Source: Coprinopsis marcescibilis (lineage: Eukaryota > Basidiomycota > Agaricomycetes > Agaricales > Psathyrellaceae). Taken from it: a stretch of DNA of 64,000 nucleotides. A program made the translations under genes and the position numbers. The DNA lies in assembly GCA_004369085.1 (NCBI GenBank), contig ML210185.1:1-64000 (forward strand), written 5' to 3'. Of the stretch, positions 48,512 through 60,200 are shown one piece after another (positions within the stretch are counted from its first letter, which is position 1; every line of letters begins with the position of its first letter). The notes beneath the pieces are model-generated. The model saw only the letters and a program-made list of their open reading frames with translations. It did not search any database and was not told the origin of the DNA.

Positions 48512-49404
48512 TTATGACCTGGACGCGATTAACGCTCGCGCTCGTCTTTTCACCATTTCTGCGTCCACCGTGGATTTGTCGACCTGAGCATAGAATTGCT
48601 TGAAGACTACGCCGAGGGCCCTATGCTGCGGCCCCTCTGTTTGTGGCAGCGTCTCCAGAATGGAGCCCAGGATCGAGTCAACCTTTTCTTCCGACAGAAG
48701 AGGAGGCAAAAATTTTGCCATGATACCAGCCTCTTTCAGCTCCTTCTCGGCCAACTCTTCCCGAGCGGCAGCTGCGAATTTCACGGCTGCCTCGTTCTAT
48801 GTCCATGTGAGCATTGTAACATCAGTGGCTCTTCGTGGAAAGAAAAGATGGCGATGGAGACTTACACGGCGCTCAACAGCCTTTCGTAAGATAATAGCCT
48901 AGAGAAGGGGTGAGGGTTTGAAAAAAAAAAATTCAGAAGATGTCCCGGAACATGTGTAAACAGGGCATTCACAATTGCAGACGAGTTGATCTTGTCATTG
49001 GACATTTTATCGGCATTGTATACTTCCGATAGAACTGACTGTTGGTGAGTTTGTGAGTTTGCCACGGTGTTCATAGAAGTTCGGCAAACTTACACGCAAC
49101 GTTGTGGAGGTGGACGTATCTTTGGTCTGTGACGTGCACGTTAGAACAAATGAATGCTCTCGAATCCAGTGAGATTGAACCAGGCCTAACCTTCATGGCT
49201 ATTTTTATTTCGTCCATGATCGCTTTCCGCAAGTCATTCCCTACGATAGTAAATTTCGGTTTCTTAACTGGACACGTCACATTTGCGCGTCGAAATCCAC
49301 GTACCTGGACTCGCTGCTGAGCTGTTCAATCGAGTGCCACGGAAAAGGTACAAGTTCCGACTGCATCGTGTAGCCGTAGATGTTCGAAATCCAAGTAGAG
49401 ACAT
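48512..49404 (-). CDS. aim41: Mitochondrial GatB/YqeY-domain protein (Aim41)
   Basis: Aim41/YqeY proteins resemble the tRNA-binding tail domain of GatB amidotransferase; their exact role is not settled. The start is ATG at 49404 with a mitochondrial presequence (MSLLGFRTSTATRCSRNLYL, then FRGTRLNSS). The exons join as SPG-NDLRKAIMDEIKIAMK, then TKDTSTSTTLR, SVLSEVYNADKMSNDKINSS, then the FAAAAREELAEKELKEAGIM exon. DLKxAMKxKDxxxxxxLRxVLSEV is the YqeY signature. The C-terminus has KFLPPLLSEEKVDSILGSIL and LGVVFKQFYAQVDKSTVDAE, ending ALIASRS with TAA at 48512-48514. Four short introns were traced. It is divergent from the queuosine salvage gene and convergent with hrd1. Confidence 0.9.
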
Positions 49405-49506
49405 CGTGGGTGGAAGGAGTGAATGATGTATCCCTGCCTTCGTCGCGTTCATGAGACCTGCCAAAGACCGGACCGGAGTATTGATCTGGGCGCTTAACCT
49501 GCTAGT

Positions 49507-49533
49507 ATGTCAGACGCATACGACCATGTCTAA
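49507..49533 (+). promoter_or_regulatory. Upstream open reading frame overlapping the queuosine salvage start codon
   Basis: An ATG at 49507 opens an eight-codon frame (MSDAYDHV) ending TAA at 49531-49533. It overlaps, in another frame, the main ATG at 49526. If it is in the transcript leader it would reduce initiation at the main start. Confidence 0.45.
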
Positions 49534-50902
49534 AAGCCCCAGTTTTCCTCCTTCCGGACAATATCTGAAGACGATTCGACAATCTGCTCGAAAACTATGT
49601 GAAAAGGCTCAAGTGACAGTTAGTCCTTCCTCTGATTGAAACTTCATTGGGAAATACCTGACTTCTCCCGTGTATACTAGATCAAAGATGATGCTATCGA
49701 GCACTTGCTTGTCTCGTCCGCCTTCAAAGAGACATTCGACCAGCTATCTTCATTCCCAGGACTGGCTCTACCTCTGAAATTTGCTTCCCACCTTGATGAA
49801 CTCAACGTCCTCTCCATTCTTGGGCTGCTCCAATTCGGGACAGCCTTCGAGATCCCTCTGCGCGCGCAAACAGGACGCGGTGCAGGGGACGCGATTAAAG
49901 CTCTGATCTTTGCGATGTACATCACGTCGAACGGAGATGAAGGCGATCTTTTATCTTCCAACGGAATTTCAACGATTGCTCTGGCAAAAGTTGCAGAACT
50001 TTTGGGTGTGGATGTGATGATAGAAAAACCACATGAAACTCTGGTAGGAGTTACAGTTGGGGCGCTGGGAGGGCCTCTGTATACATTCGTCCAGCTGGTT
50101 ACGCGAGCTCTGAATGAGACTGGTGCTGCTCTCCTTGCGTCTGGCTACCCTAATCTTGGGCTCTTTGTGGTAGAAGCTCTCAAGGAAGGGCAGAGGCAAA
50201 CCACCCAATCAGATTCTCCCAACTCCTTCGTAGATTTCACGCTTGATAAGGTAACACTTTCTTATGCTCCCAAAGTTCAGAGCTCAAATGGCACGCACAG
50301 ATTGTTCGTGCAATACCTGGCTTCCGGGACATGTACACCGTGGATGGTGAACGTGAGCAACATCCCAACTTTGTTTCTGATGCATTTTGAACATGCCTTG
50401 ATGGAATCGCCTTTCAGCGGCCTACATTTTCAGCAAAGCTCTGTTCCTTCTGAATGCCATATTCACAAGATTCGGCTCGATATCGCCACCGCCGTTTCCG
50501 GTGCCTTCCACGTCCGACCTGCCCGCTTTCGCCGATGGTTTGTTACCCCCCCTTCTCGTGCAGCTTGGGGTGATCGACCTGTCTAATTCCCAACTAAACG
50601 ACTTATGGCCAGCTGTCGACTCTCCCGCCAAACTTGTCAAAAACGGAGGAGACAAAACCGAACGACAGGTTCTCAGGGAAGGACCAGCCGTTACACAGGA
50701 TCAAGCATATCTTCTCCGCGCAGCCTCCATTGTTGCAGTCGATTCCTTTCCTCGTATCGCTTCTAAACTCTCATCAAAGAACGTCCCTACCTTCACCGTC
50801 CCACAAATCAACTCGTGGCTCTCATCCATCGCCAAGAGCCGCGAAACTTACCATCTCAAAGAACTCTCGACGATGGTCTTCAAAGATACAGTGCACTGGT
50901 GA
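49526..50902 (+). CDS. qng1: Queuosine salvage protein (Qng1/DUF2419, queuosine-nucleotide glycosylase family)
   Basis: This family releases queuine from queuosine 5'-phosphate so that it can be put back into the wobble base of GUN-decoding tRNAs. The start is ATG at 49526 (MSKSPSFPPSGQYLKTIRQS). Traced introns begin at about 49620 (GTTAGT..CTAG), about 50250 (GTAACA..ACAG) and about 50352 (GTGAGC..TCAG), with exact frame. Family blocks are PLKFASHLDELNVLSILGLL, LQFGTAFEIPLRAQTGRGAG, IVRAIPGFRDMYTVDGE, RAYIFSKALFLLNAIFTRFG, and DLPAFADGLLPPLLVQLGVI. FRDMYTVDG and the LxxLQFGxxFRxPLH-like block are typical. The C-terminus is VPQINSWLSSIAKSRETYHL, ending STMVFKDTVHW with TGA at 50900-50902. Length of roughly 390 residues matches the family. 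The window holds no tRNA-guanine transglycosylase gene. Confidence 0.9.
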
Positions 50903-51044
50903 AAGAAGACGAGAAGAGTAAAATGAAAATATTGATGGCATCCAGATCATTCATATAAATACAAAAAGTTGTTTCCGTTCTACTGTACTTCTTTAAACAT
51001 ACCATCGGTTCTTCTAACGCTGTATTTAATTAACTGAAACTTAT

Positions 51045-51063
51045 TTCTTCTTCTTCTTCTTCT
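51045..51063. repeat. TTC/GAA trinucleotide microsatellite
   Basis: About six TTC units lie directly downstream of the NAD kinase stop codon, in its presumed 3' untranslated region (GAA on the transcribed strand). Confidence 0.8.
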
Positions 51064-51071
51064 CTGCCGAT

Positions 51072-53951
51072 TCACAAATCACTATCACTCGCGTTGCTAT
51101 CACTCTCATCATGCCCCCAGACTGCGAACGCACGGTGCGCACCTCCGTCAAGGGACTTTGATACCGAATGGCCCCTCCCGCGCCCCATCGGCATCGGAAC
51201 GGTAGCAGTTCTGGGGGTATCAACTGCGCCAACATCCCTATCCCTCGGGATCCGACTTCTGCCACTAGTCGGCTTCTGGTTATGCAAATCATCCCTCATG
51301 CCCTGCTGAGCAGCATGTCCCAGCCCAGACTCGGACGACGGTGAGGAGTTACTCGAAGATGGGTATGGGTCGAAGCTGCTATGACGAGAAAGCATATGTG
51401 GCTGCGGGCTTGCATACCGACTGGGAGAGTCAACCCCTGAATGCTGCGATGAAGTCTCCCAATCCTGCTGTTGTTGCTGAGCATTCGTCCTTGATCGCGA
51501 CTTTGACCGAGATTTGGCACGTCTGGTCCTTTTCTCCTTGACGGCGAGCAGAGCAGCCCTCGGTTCTTCCACGGGAGGGGCGTTGGTCGTGGAATCAGAT
51601 TCCGCCGCAGACGAGTCATCGATGTCAAACTTGTCATCTTCTTCCTCGTCTTCTTCTTCGCTGGACACCTCGTCCTCATCTTCCTCTAGTTCAGCCAAGT
51701 TAGGTACCTTGGGGGTGGACAATTCGGGATTTGCGTCCCGTTTGTGATGTTTGCGTTTTGAAGGACCTTCTTCAACTACAACGAAAGACTTTTGTCTCTC
51801 ACGTTCGTTCCACTTGAGTGTCCTCGAGATGGCATGGAACCAATCAGTCGACTGCTTGTCGGCACACACAGTCGGGAATGGATAGCGAGATGCAGTAACC
51901 TTGATATGGTCGCCCTCTGCATGCTACGGTAAGTGCCTGTTCCTCAATATGCTGAAGTAAGACTACTCACGCTGCAGCTCGACACGACCGCGGCCGTCAA
52001 ACGATGCCCAGGCGGTACTTCGTGAGTTATACGGGACGCAGATACGCAGTTCCATGGTATCCGGGAGAAGCATAGGCCGGAAGGAAAGAGTGTGCGGGCA
52101 AATTGGCGTAATAAGAAGAGCTGGGATTTCGGGGTGAACAAGCGAACCACCAGCGGAAAGCTGTAGAGCAGGTTAGCATTCGATTTGCAGTACTTGCAAA
52201 GATACTAACGGAGTAAGCCGTAGAGCCTGTGGGAGTGGAGACAGTCAACCCGTCCGCCTGAACGGTGGTCATATGATGCTCATCTCCTGGATAATACAAT
52301 GAGAGGATGTCAAGGTAACTGAATAATCTACACGTACCGAACAGCTCGAGTTGGCTGACATAGGGGCTAGGTCCACGATCGACGACGAGGTCATTGAGTA
52401 CCTCAAAGCTTTCCGCCGGACGAGTGGTATAGCACATGATCTCCTTGTCTTTGGTGTGTCCTTTGCCATCCCCCGCTCGAGTCCAATCGCCTTCAAGGCC
52501 TTCCCAACCACCACCCTTTTCTAGGTTTTTCATGATGATCTCACCAGTTTCAGCCTTTTTGACAGCTTTTCGGCCTTTGCCCTTTTCATTGGCGACTGCG
52601 CGGTAGACAGTGCAAGTGAAGCGCATCCTGAGGTTCACTCGGATACCATTGTCGATGACAGAGTCCATGACGGCTTGGTGGTCGGAGAAGTCAAAGTTGG
52701 TCAGGAAACCGAGGGAGCCAAGAGCAAAGGGCAGCACCGGAGGGACGATCCTCTGGAACAGCCATGAGGTGAAGAGAACGGTTCCGTCTCCCCCGAGCTA
52801 AATCACAACATTAAAGGCGGGCAATGGGTGTAGATCAAGACGCTTACAGTGATAACGAAGTCGAAGAGATGGGGGCTTCGAGAGCACATGCTGCTCGTCC
52901 AGTATCGCAACTGTCCTTCATCTTCCGGGTGAGGATCGTTGGCTGGAACATACTGAGTGCTTGATGGCCTCCGACGGGGGAACGGAATGAACAGCTCAGG
53001 ATGGTCGCGTCTAATACCCTCTGCATCGAACCTCCTGGATGCGCGCAGCTGGCTGTCTACATATCTGGAATGACGGAGCTTAGTATGGTCCATACGTCAC
53101 TCAGGGGGGACCCTTACACCACAAGTCCTCGCTGATGGCCTGCCCTGCGTTTGAGCATAAGATAAAGAGCAAGCTCTCGGGTGAGCTTGATTAATCGATT
53201 ATCCCGAGCCTTTGTGACAATGAGGATGTTCTGGATGCCTGATTGAATACGAGCACTGCCTAGAACAAAGGTTAGATCGCGTTAAGGAAAGGTTGTTATC
53301 GCACCGACCGAGTTGTTTGCTCATTTCTCGAACACTGACGGCTGTTTCTGCCAGGCGAGTGGTGAGACTACCTCCATACTCGTCCTCGTCGTCTTCTTCG
53401 TACCCAGAGGCGAGAGAAGAGACGGCAGACTCGGGAGACAACGGATGGTGTCCGTTTGGATTCTGGAAATGGACATGACCATCGCCGGAAATGTGCTGGA
53501 GCGACTTTGCGACCTCGAGGTCTCCGCCGGCGAGCCCTGGCTTAGCTTTGAGCAAATTTGAGAGATCGCCGCCCTTGTCGAGATGCGAGTGCACGAAACA
53601 GGGAGATCGAAGCGGTTGCTGTGGGGTAGATGCAAGTAGACCAGACTTTTTGATTGGGGCGAGTGTGATGTTTGGACTGCCCTGGGCCATTGGAGGTGGA
53701 TGAGACTGATTTCCATTGGCTGCGACTGTATTATCTGGAGATGTGAGGACCTCGATGTCATGTCTGTACTCGCTCTGAGAGTAGGAGGTATTGAGGGAAC
53801 TAGGCCTGCTGTTCCTGCGGGACAAAGACGGCTGGATGAAGGGGTCGTGACTGTGCATTTGCATATTAGGAGCGGGGGTTGTGGGTGGAGTTGAGAAGGT
53901 TTCTGTGTCTGGTGAGAGAACACGGGCAGTTTTGCGTATGTGGGTCGGCAT
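51072..53951 (-). CDS. ATP-NAD kinase with long disordered N- and C-terminal regions
   Basis: The enzyme phosphorylates NAD(H) to NADP(H) and is mainly cytosolic (Utr1 type). The start is ATG at 53951 ([20 protein letters not shown]). An N-terminal region of about 210 residues is disordered, with an acidic patch ([20 protein letters not shown]). The catalytic core is spread over several exons: [53 protein letters not shown] (GGDG motif), [50 protein letters not shown], and [20 protein letters not shown]. The core ends near [20 protein letters not shown]-terminal extension of about 240 residues is highly charged and Ser-rich ([40 protein letters not shown]). The stop is TGA at 51072-51074. The insert between CTVYRAV and CYTTRPAES is longer than in yeast Utr1. 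Confidence 0.93.
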
Positions 53952-54234
53952 TGCGGTATTGTCTGTGGAATCCGAGACCAGAGTCGACGCGAGGGATGAT
54001 TATTTGTCACTCCTCTGCAATCACAACTGTTTTAAGGCTATTGCGAGCAGATTGTGATCATAACCGTTTGGAATGTTGCTGCTATGCCAGTGAAACGATC
54101 AGATTCGTATCCAACCAGTAAATATCTTCCTGTCCAAGCCTGTCAACCAGATGGATTGGGGGCCGGCGCGTCGCTGCCGCCATCGCTGGCCAATTGGACG
54201 GGCGGCAGTTTCTGTCTTTTGGTCTGGCTGTCCA
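53952..54234. promoter_or_regulatory. Divergent promoter between NAD kinase and an unrecognised gene
   Basis: The 283 bases separate the two starts. ATGs at 54084 and 54151 are in this region; 54151 is in frame with the downstream protein and would extend it by 28 residues. No specific site was assigned. Confidence 0.4.
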
Positions 54235-56342
54235 ATGAACACTGATCCAAGTTCGCTAACAACAATCAACCGTCTCCTCCGTCCATTGCGAACTAGATCT
54301 TCAGTCCTCGCAAAGGTAGCAACCACCAACAATCACTCAACAAATCCATCAGCAACTTATTCCTCCTCCAATCGCAGTGTACTGCGCATTGTCCCCCAGA
54401 GTAGTCCCCTAAACATTCTCCCTCCCCCGCACAAAGTCGCCTCACAGCTCTACTTTTCCAAAGAGGAAAAGGGCACCCTTGACCTCGCTCGGAGGATATA
54501 TGCTGTCAGAGATGCTTTCAAGAATATCGTCGTCAAAGCAGACCTCCCGGTTGATGCTGGCAGTCGCGTAATGCCACTGTCCGCCCTCTGTGCGTCCATC
54601 ATCGGGCAGCATATGCAGGAATGGGAAGAACCGGAGGATGCTGACAACGAACACCAGAGCTCCTTTGAGGTCGTGCCAACCTACTCCGAAGAGATGTACG
54701 ATGCCGTTCCTGGTTCGTATCGCAGGCAAGTCGTCTTGTCTTCCGGCGAGCCGTGCAACTCACCTCCCCCATTAGCCATCTCCTGGTGTCTCATGCACTC
54801 GGGATTATTCTCGACGTCTGTCCACACCACACGACATTGCTCTCCATCCTCTTGGATGTCGCTTTGGTGCACAACCTCGGAACACAAGCATCGCAGCTCT
54901 TGGAAGCTTTCCTCTTTGTGGCCCTGAGGCCCAAACCCAACGCACCAGCTTCCATTTGCCATGCCTCCCACGCAAAGTTCCTCGTCGACCATCTGGATAA
55001 ATGGATTTCAGCCGGGTTTCCAGTAGAGTCTTTCATTAAGATTCTATCGACGGTGCTCGGCGAAACTGAGGACATCGCCACTTGGAGCTCAAAAGCAATC
55101 GGCATGCTTGGTTCGCGTCTCCAGCATGTACACATGCCCTCGCTGAGGTGGTTGTCAACACGACTCGTAATTTTCCTTTCCACGGAACAACCGCCTGGAT
55201 CTTCACCAGGGTCCCGAGACCAACTGTTTCTCACTGCATCTCGCTGGATAGATGGTGTTACTAACATCATGATCTACACAGTTACCACCAACCAATCACA
55301 TAGATTGCCCAATCATGATTGGTTACTCGACCTCGTCGCTGCGCTTCAGCAGACCCTGACTTGCGCCGGAGAACGCACTTGCGGGGTACAATGTTTACAG
55401 GACTCGTTTACGTGCTTGTGCACTCACTTGCTTGCGCTGCATCCTGACATTCTCTCTTCCATCTCAAACGGCGTCGCAAGATGTCTGAGTCTGAACCGTC
55501 CACGAGCTTCAACATTCCATAGTCTTGTCAACGCCGTTTTCGGGAGCAAACAAACCCTCGACCTACAGCATTCTCACAAGGCCCTAAAGACCTATGTCTC
55601 AGCATTCCAAACACACCATCTGATTCAGCAGGAGGCTTCGCTTTGGACCTGTGCTCTGACATTTGTCGAAAACCTTGAAACCGACTCCGAGCTGCAGGGA
55701 AAACGCACGGAAATTAAGCTGTATAGGGAGCAACTTATGCTACTTGTTGACACAGCGGAGAGGTCTCTGCCTAGCCAGAGCTTTGACAACTTACTAGATA
55801 CTGGGCCAGAACCAACCCCCCGGCCCTCAAAGCTCATCTCCCACGATTTGACAACACCTGCGCGTCGCAACAATGACGAGTGGGACTGGGACGCGATGAT
55901 GAGTTGTTGGATCCGGAGACGACGACCACAGGAGGTGTTGGCCAAGGATTGGCCACCTAAACCGTCATTGTGGTCCATCAAGAAGTGCAAAATTGCGTCG
56001 GTGACGCCTCGCAAGGGCGCCGCCGTCCCATTTTCACCTCACAAGGCCATCCCCTTTCATCCATTAGGCCGCAAATTCCATAAACAGAGCGACTCTGGCC
56101 AGGACCAGAGACCCCTGAACGATTTTACCTCCCTCGTCGCGAACGCCGTCTCCCATCGGACAACGCTGCACGGTCCTCACAAGCTTAAGGCATTCAAAAC
56201 GCAATCGTCGTCAGCGATCAAGCCGTTGGTGCATTCGGTGGACCTTGGAGCACGAGAGAAGGGAAACTTACCCCTAACGGCGGAGGTAGAATCGTGTCAT
56301 CTGCCTTCGGACGATGTGTTGGACCTTTTTGCAACTCCATAG
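54235..56342 (+). CDS. Hypothetical protein, about 680 residues, with a GC-AG intron
   Basis: I do not recognise the family. The start is proposed at ATG 54235 (MNTDPSSLTTINRLLRPLRT), whose basic N-terminus could be a targeting sequence; an in-frame ATG at 54151 is an alternative. The first exon contains ALCASIIGQHMQEWEEPEDA. It joins the second through an intron at 54726-54775 with a GCAAGT donor and TTAG acceptor, giving SYRRSHLLVSHALGIILDV in frame. The second exon looks like a helical solenoid (LLSILLDVALVHNLGTQASQ, ILSTVLGETEDIATWSSKAI, DWLLDLVAALQQTLTCAGER) with conserved-looking tryptophans near the C-terminus (NNDEWDWDAMMSCWIRRRRP). The C-terminus is basic, then ends DDVLDLFATP with TAG at 56340-56342. 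A HEAT/ARM-like helical repeat fold is my guess. Function is unknown. Confidence 0.75.
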
Positions 56343-56742
56343 GGAAGATGTGATGAGCGAGAAGATATTGATATTTCCCATGTGCGTGTAGGATCATCGG
56401 GGGGTTTTGTATCTTGCGCGACGTAGAATCATGTGTACATTAGCAGCAATAGGTAATACATTCATTCATGTAAGATACCCTCTGCGTTGAGAATGGGTCT
56501 GAGGAGAGGATGCGATAGCGATAGGCGATAGGCGATATTGGCCGGTTAGCTCGATTGTGTTGTTCAGGATGCTGTCAGTGGATATTATGTGACCATTTGA
56601 GTCATCGATGGCGCGGAGCTTGTCAGAATTGCAAGTTCCAAGCACGATCTTCATCCACCAAGAGCGTCCAGAATCCTGGCTCCCGGACTACTGAAAACCC
56701 GTATAGAAGGCTGAACACTGGTCATAGTTCAACCATCCAAAC
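56343..56742. other. Spacer with a short GCGATAG-type tandem repeat (56512-56538)
   Basis: No gene was recognised. About four imperfect copies of GCGATAG/GCGATA lie at 56512-56538. The region holds the 3' end of the preceding gene and the promoter of the following small gene. Confidence 0.5.
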
Positions 56743-57165
56743 ATGTCAGCACCATCTTCAGGCAAGAAGGCAAAGGAGACAGGGAAACCGCTCCCGTTAT
56801 CCGAAACCTTGCGGGACCTTGCCCTGCTCCGAACAAGCGATGTTGATCTTGCGGCACTACTGCCCTCTGAATACACCAAAGGAGAAGGAAACGATAAGGG
56901 AGATGCAGCTGTGAAAGAGTCGTCAGAGTTTATCGCAGAGACACGAAATGCGGTTAAACTGCACGACCGGGGGTCGGTTGAAGTGCAGGGAAAGCAACTG
57001 GACGAAATACGACGTAAATACGAGGAGCTTTTAGAAGGACTATCTGGAAGCAATCAGCAGGTTAGTTCTTGTGATTTTCTGTGATATTTTATTGGCACTG
57101 AGCCTCGAGGCGATCAGGGCCTCGTGGGCAGTGAGGACGAAATGAATAGCGGCAGGCTGAAATGA
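56743..57165 (+). CDS. Hypothetical small protein, about 120 residues, two exons
   Basis: I do not recognise a family. The start is ATG at 56743 (MSAPSSGKKAKETGKPLPLS). The first exon contains LRDLALLRTSDVDLAALLPS, an acidic linker, and a probable coiled coil (GKQLDEIRRKYEELLEGL). An intron at 57061-57117 (GTTAGT..TCAG) joins NQQ to GLVGSEDEMNSGRLK with TGA at 57163-57165. The size, N-terminal disorder and single coiled coil resemble small subunits of multiprotein complexes such as BLOC/BORC, but this is a guess. It lies on the same strand as, and about 130 bases ahead of, the ABC transporter. Confidence 0.65.
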
Positions 57166-57295
57166 TAGGGGGCTGGGCCAACTGAATGGCGGAATGGTAG
57201 TTATGTAAGCCTGTAACCTATGACAGAGTTTGTTGCTGGTGAAATCATCTTACTTTGGACCATCTCCCTCACCGCTCGTGGCGACGACCACAGCC

Positions 57296-60200
57296 ATGTT
57301 CTGGCTTGTGCAAATGGCAGAGACCGCTCTCCCGGTCTTTATTCTCCGCATTGCATCTCCAGCAGTCGTATTCATCGCGGCGCTTTCTATCCTTGCTTCA
57401 AAACCAATTCATGACCACCTACAGCCCTCGCCAATAACCTCTGTGGTCGTCGCTACAACAATTCCTCGTCGCGCTGCTATTCTTTCTTTTCTTTCTCTTG
57501 CTGCTCTCACATATCTCGGAGACGGTCTGGTCTTTGTTGTCTTCTCTGTCATTTCCAAGCAGTGGCCTCGTCAGAGCGGCATTCCGATCAACACTGTTGT
57601 CGGTCTCGCCGCTTTCTCTGGTCTGGCCGCTGTGGGCGCATGGAAAGACGTCGCAGGTGTTCCAGTTTGGTTTTTCAAACGTATCAAGACCGCAGTAGCC
57701 ACCAGTCTGCTCTTGGACATCGCCCTCGCAGCATTGATTGGTGTGGAGCTTCGTGATACAGGTCGGTTCCCATATCATTCTGCAATTCAACTTCAACAAC
57801 CAACTCGTTTGTTCTTAGCCCATATTCCCGAGAGCCGACTTGGTCTCCAGGCCTTGCTTCATTTTGCTTTCCTTGCTTTCCGCGTAGTCCTTCTTTTCCC
57901 GTTGCTCGCTTCGCTCTTATCGCCCCGAATCACGTATTCCCCCGTTCCGACAACGGAGGAGCAAGCAGGGCCAACCAATGCTTCAAGCTTCCTATTGCCA
58001 CCAGATGGCTCCCACCAACACAGCGGCCTTTCTACGTACAATGCGGAGAATGGCAAGTACGGCACCTTCCGCACGACGCGTCCAAGCGACAGCTCGGCCC
58101 CCCCTACGCGAGCCACAACGCCAGCGCAATCAACCGCACCAGACAGAGTAAGCATTCGTCGAGTCAATCTTCTCCGTCGGCTCTAATCTCTATCTATTGA
58201 CCATAGTTTGAGCCAAAGCAAGAGATCTCCCTCGAGCCTACATGGTCCGAGTTATTTGCCCGAATTCGTCGCTTAACACCTTATCTGTGGCCGTCCAACA
58301 ACCGTCATCTTCAATTTGTTGCTGTGCGTATTGATTCGTGTATGCTCGTCACACGACCACGCGTGCTGAGCTGTGCTTTAGTTTCTCTGCATTCTAATTT
58401 TGGTGCTCGGCCGTGTCATCAACGTCGCACTGCCGCTTACGTTGGGCAAACTCGTTCATGCGCTCGAGGAGGGCTCGGGAAGCTCACCGTGGCCATATCT
58501 CTTTGGCTATGTTGGTTTGCGCTACTTGCAAGGCAGTGGTGGTTTATCTGCTATTCGTGATGCAAGTACCGTTCATCTCTTCAACTTTCCCGCGAACTAA
58601 CCATTTTTCGCTCCGTTAGGCACTATGGGCACCTGTCATGCAGTATTCTGACAGAGGTCAGTCAAGTTTACTCCATTAAAGCCCGGTTTTAGCTCAACGT
58701 TTGGTCCAGCCATGTCTCAATTGGCATTTGATCACATTCTCAACCTTTCCTTTGCGTGGCACACCCGCCGCAAGACCGGAGAAATTCTCCGCGTACTGGA
58801 TCGTGGGGCGGCTATCAACCACACTTTTGAGGTGAGCTTTTGCACGAGCCCTTTTATCCGCAATGGCGCTAACATTGTTCTCAGCTGATTCTTTTCAACA
58901 TCATACCAACTTTTGTCGATATTTTCATTGCTCTTGTGGCCTTTGTTATCTTATTTGAATGGCCCCTTGCACTTGTCATTTTCTTTGTTATGTTCTCCTA
59001 TGGTAAGAGTTGCGCATGCCTGTGAAGACTGTCGCTAACCCCTCACTAGTTGCTGCTAGTGTCATTTTGACCCAATACCGCACCCGACTTAGGCGCCAGA
59101 TGAACGATCGCGACGTGATTACCCGTGGAATCCATACCGATATTTTGCTCAATTACGAGACCGTCAAGTATTTTGGTGGCGAAGATCACGAAGGCGAACG
59201 GTATCGTAATGCCATGCGCGAGTATCAACAGCTTGAGCTGAAAGTCATCCGTAAGCGTCGCATTCGTCCTCACCTTTGATCAAACACTCAATGACTGTCT
59301 GCAGTTTCGTTGAACCTGCTCAACCTTGTGCAAAACTTTATCATTGTGAGTGCTTATCGAACGCGTGCCGTTCATCATCTGACCACATCATTAGACTGTT
59401 GGTCTCTTGGTTGGATCCTTGATTGTCACGAAGGGTGTGGTTGAAGGACGATGGGGAGCGAGTGAATTCGTTATCTTCATCACGTACCTTGCGCAGGTGC
59501 GATCACATTTCAGCCTTCACGTACGATGGATGGATCTGATTCCGAATCTGATTAGCTGTATGGACCTCTCAACCAACTCGGCTACACTTATCGCTCCGTG
59601 AACCAATCTCTGGTCGACACTGAACGTCTTCTGGCCCTCTTGAATGAGCCAACAGATATCAACGACGGGGATGATGCACCTGATCTTGCTGTTACAGCTG
59701 GGGAGATCGAGTTCCGTAAGTGTATTCTCATGTTCAACCTGGACCACAACTTATCGGGTTTCATCATTTGAAGGCAATGTCACATTCTCTTATGATGAAC
59801 GTAGCACGGCCCTGAACCAAATCTCTTTCAAAGTGCCAAAGGGTTCCTCCGTGGCACTTGTTGGCGAATCTGGTTCCGGAAAGTCGACGATTTTGCGCCT
59901 CCTCTATCGCTTCTACGACTTGAAAAGTGGAGATGGCAGCATATTGATTGACGGACAAGACATTCGGTTCGTCACATCATCAACGGGTTGTATCTCCATC
60001 AGCTGACCCGTGTGTTTGTAGCGACGTTACTCAGAAGAGTTTGCGCCATGCTATCGGTGTTGTGCCGCAAGACCCCGTTCTGTTCAATTCTACTGTTTCT
60101 TACAACATTGGTTATGGCAAAATCGGTTCCAGCCAAGAGGAGATCGAAGAAGTTGCCAGATCCGCTCAGATGCACGACCGGATCCTGACATTCCCTGATG

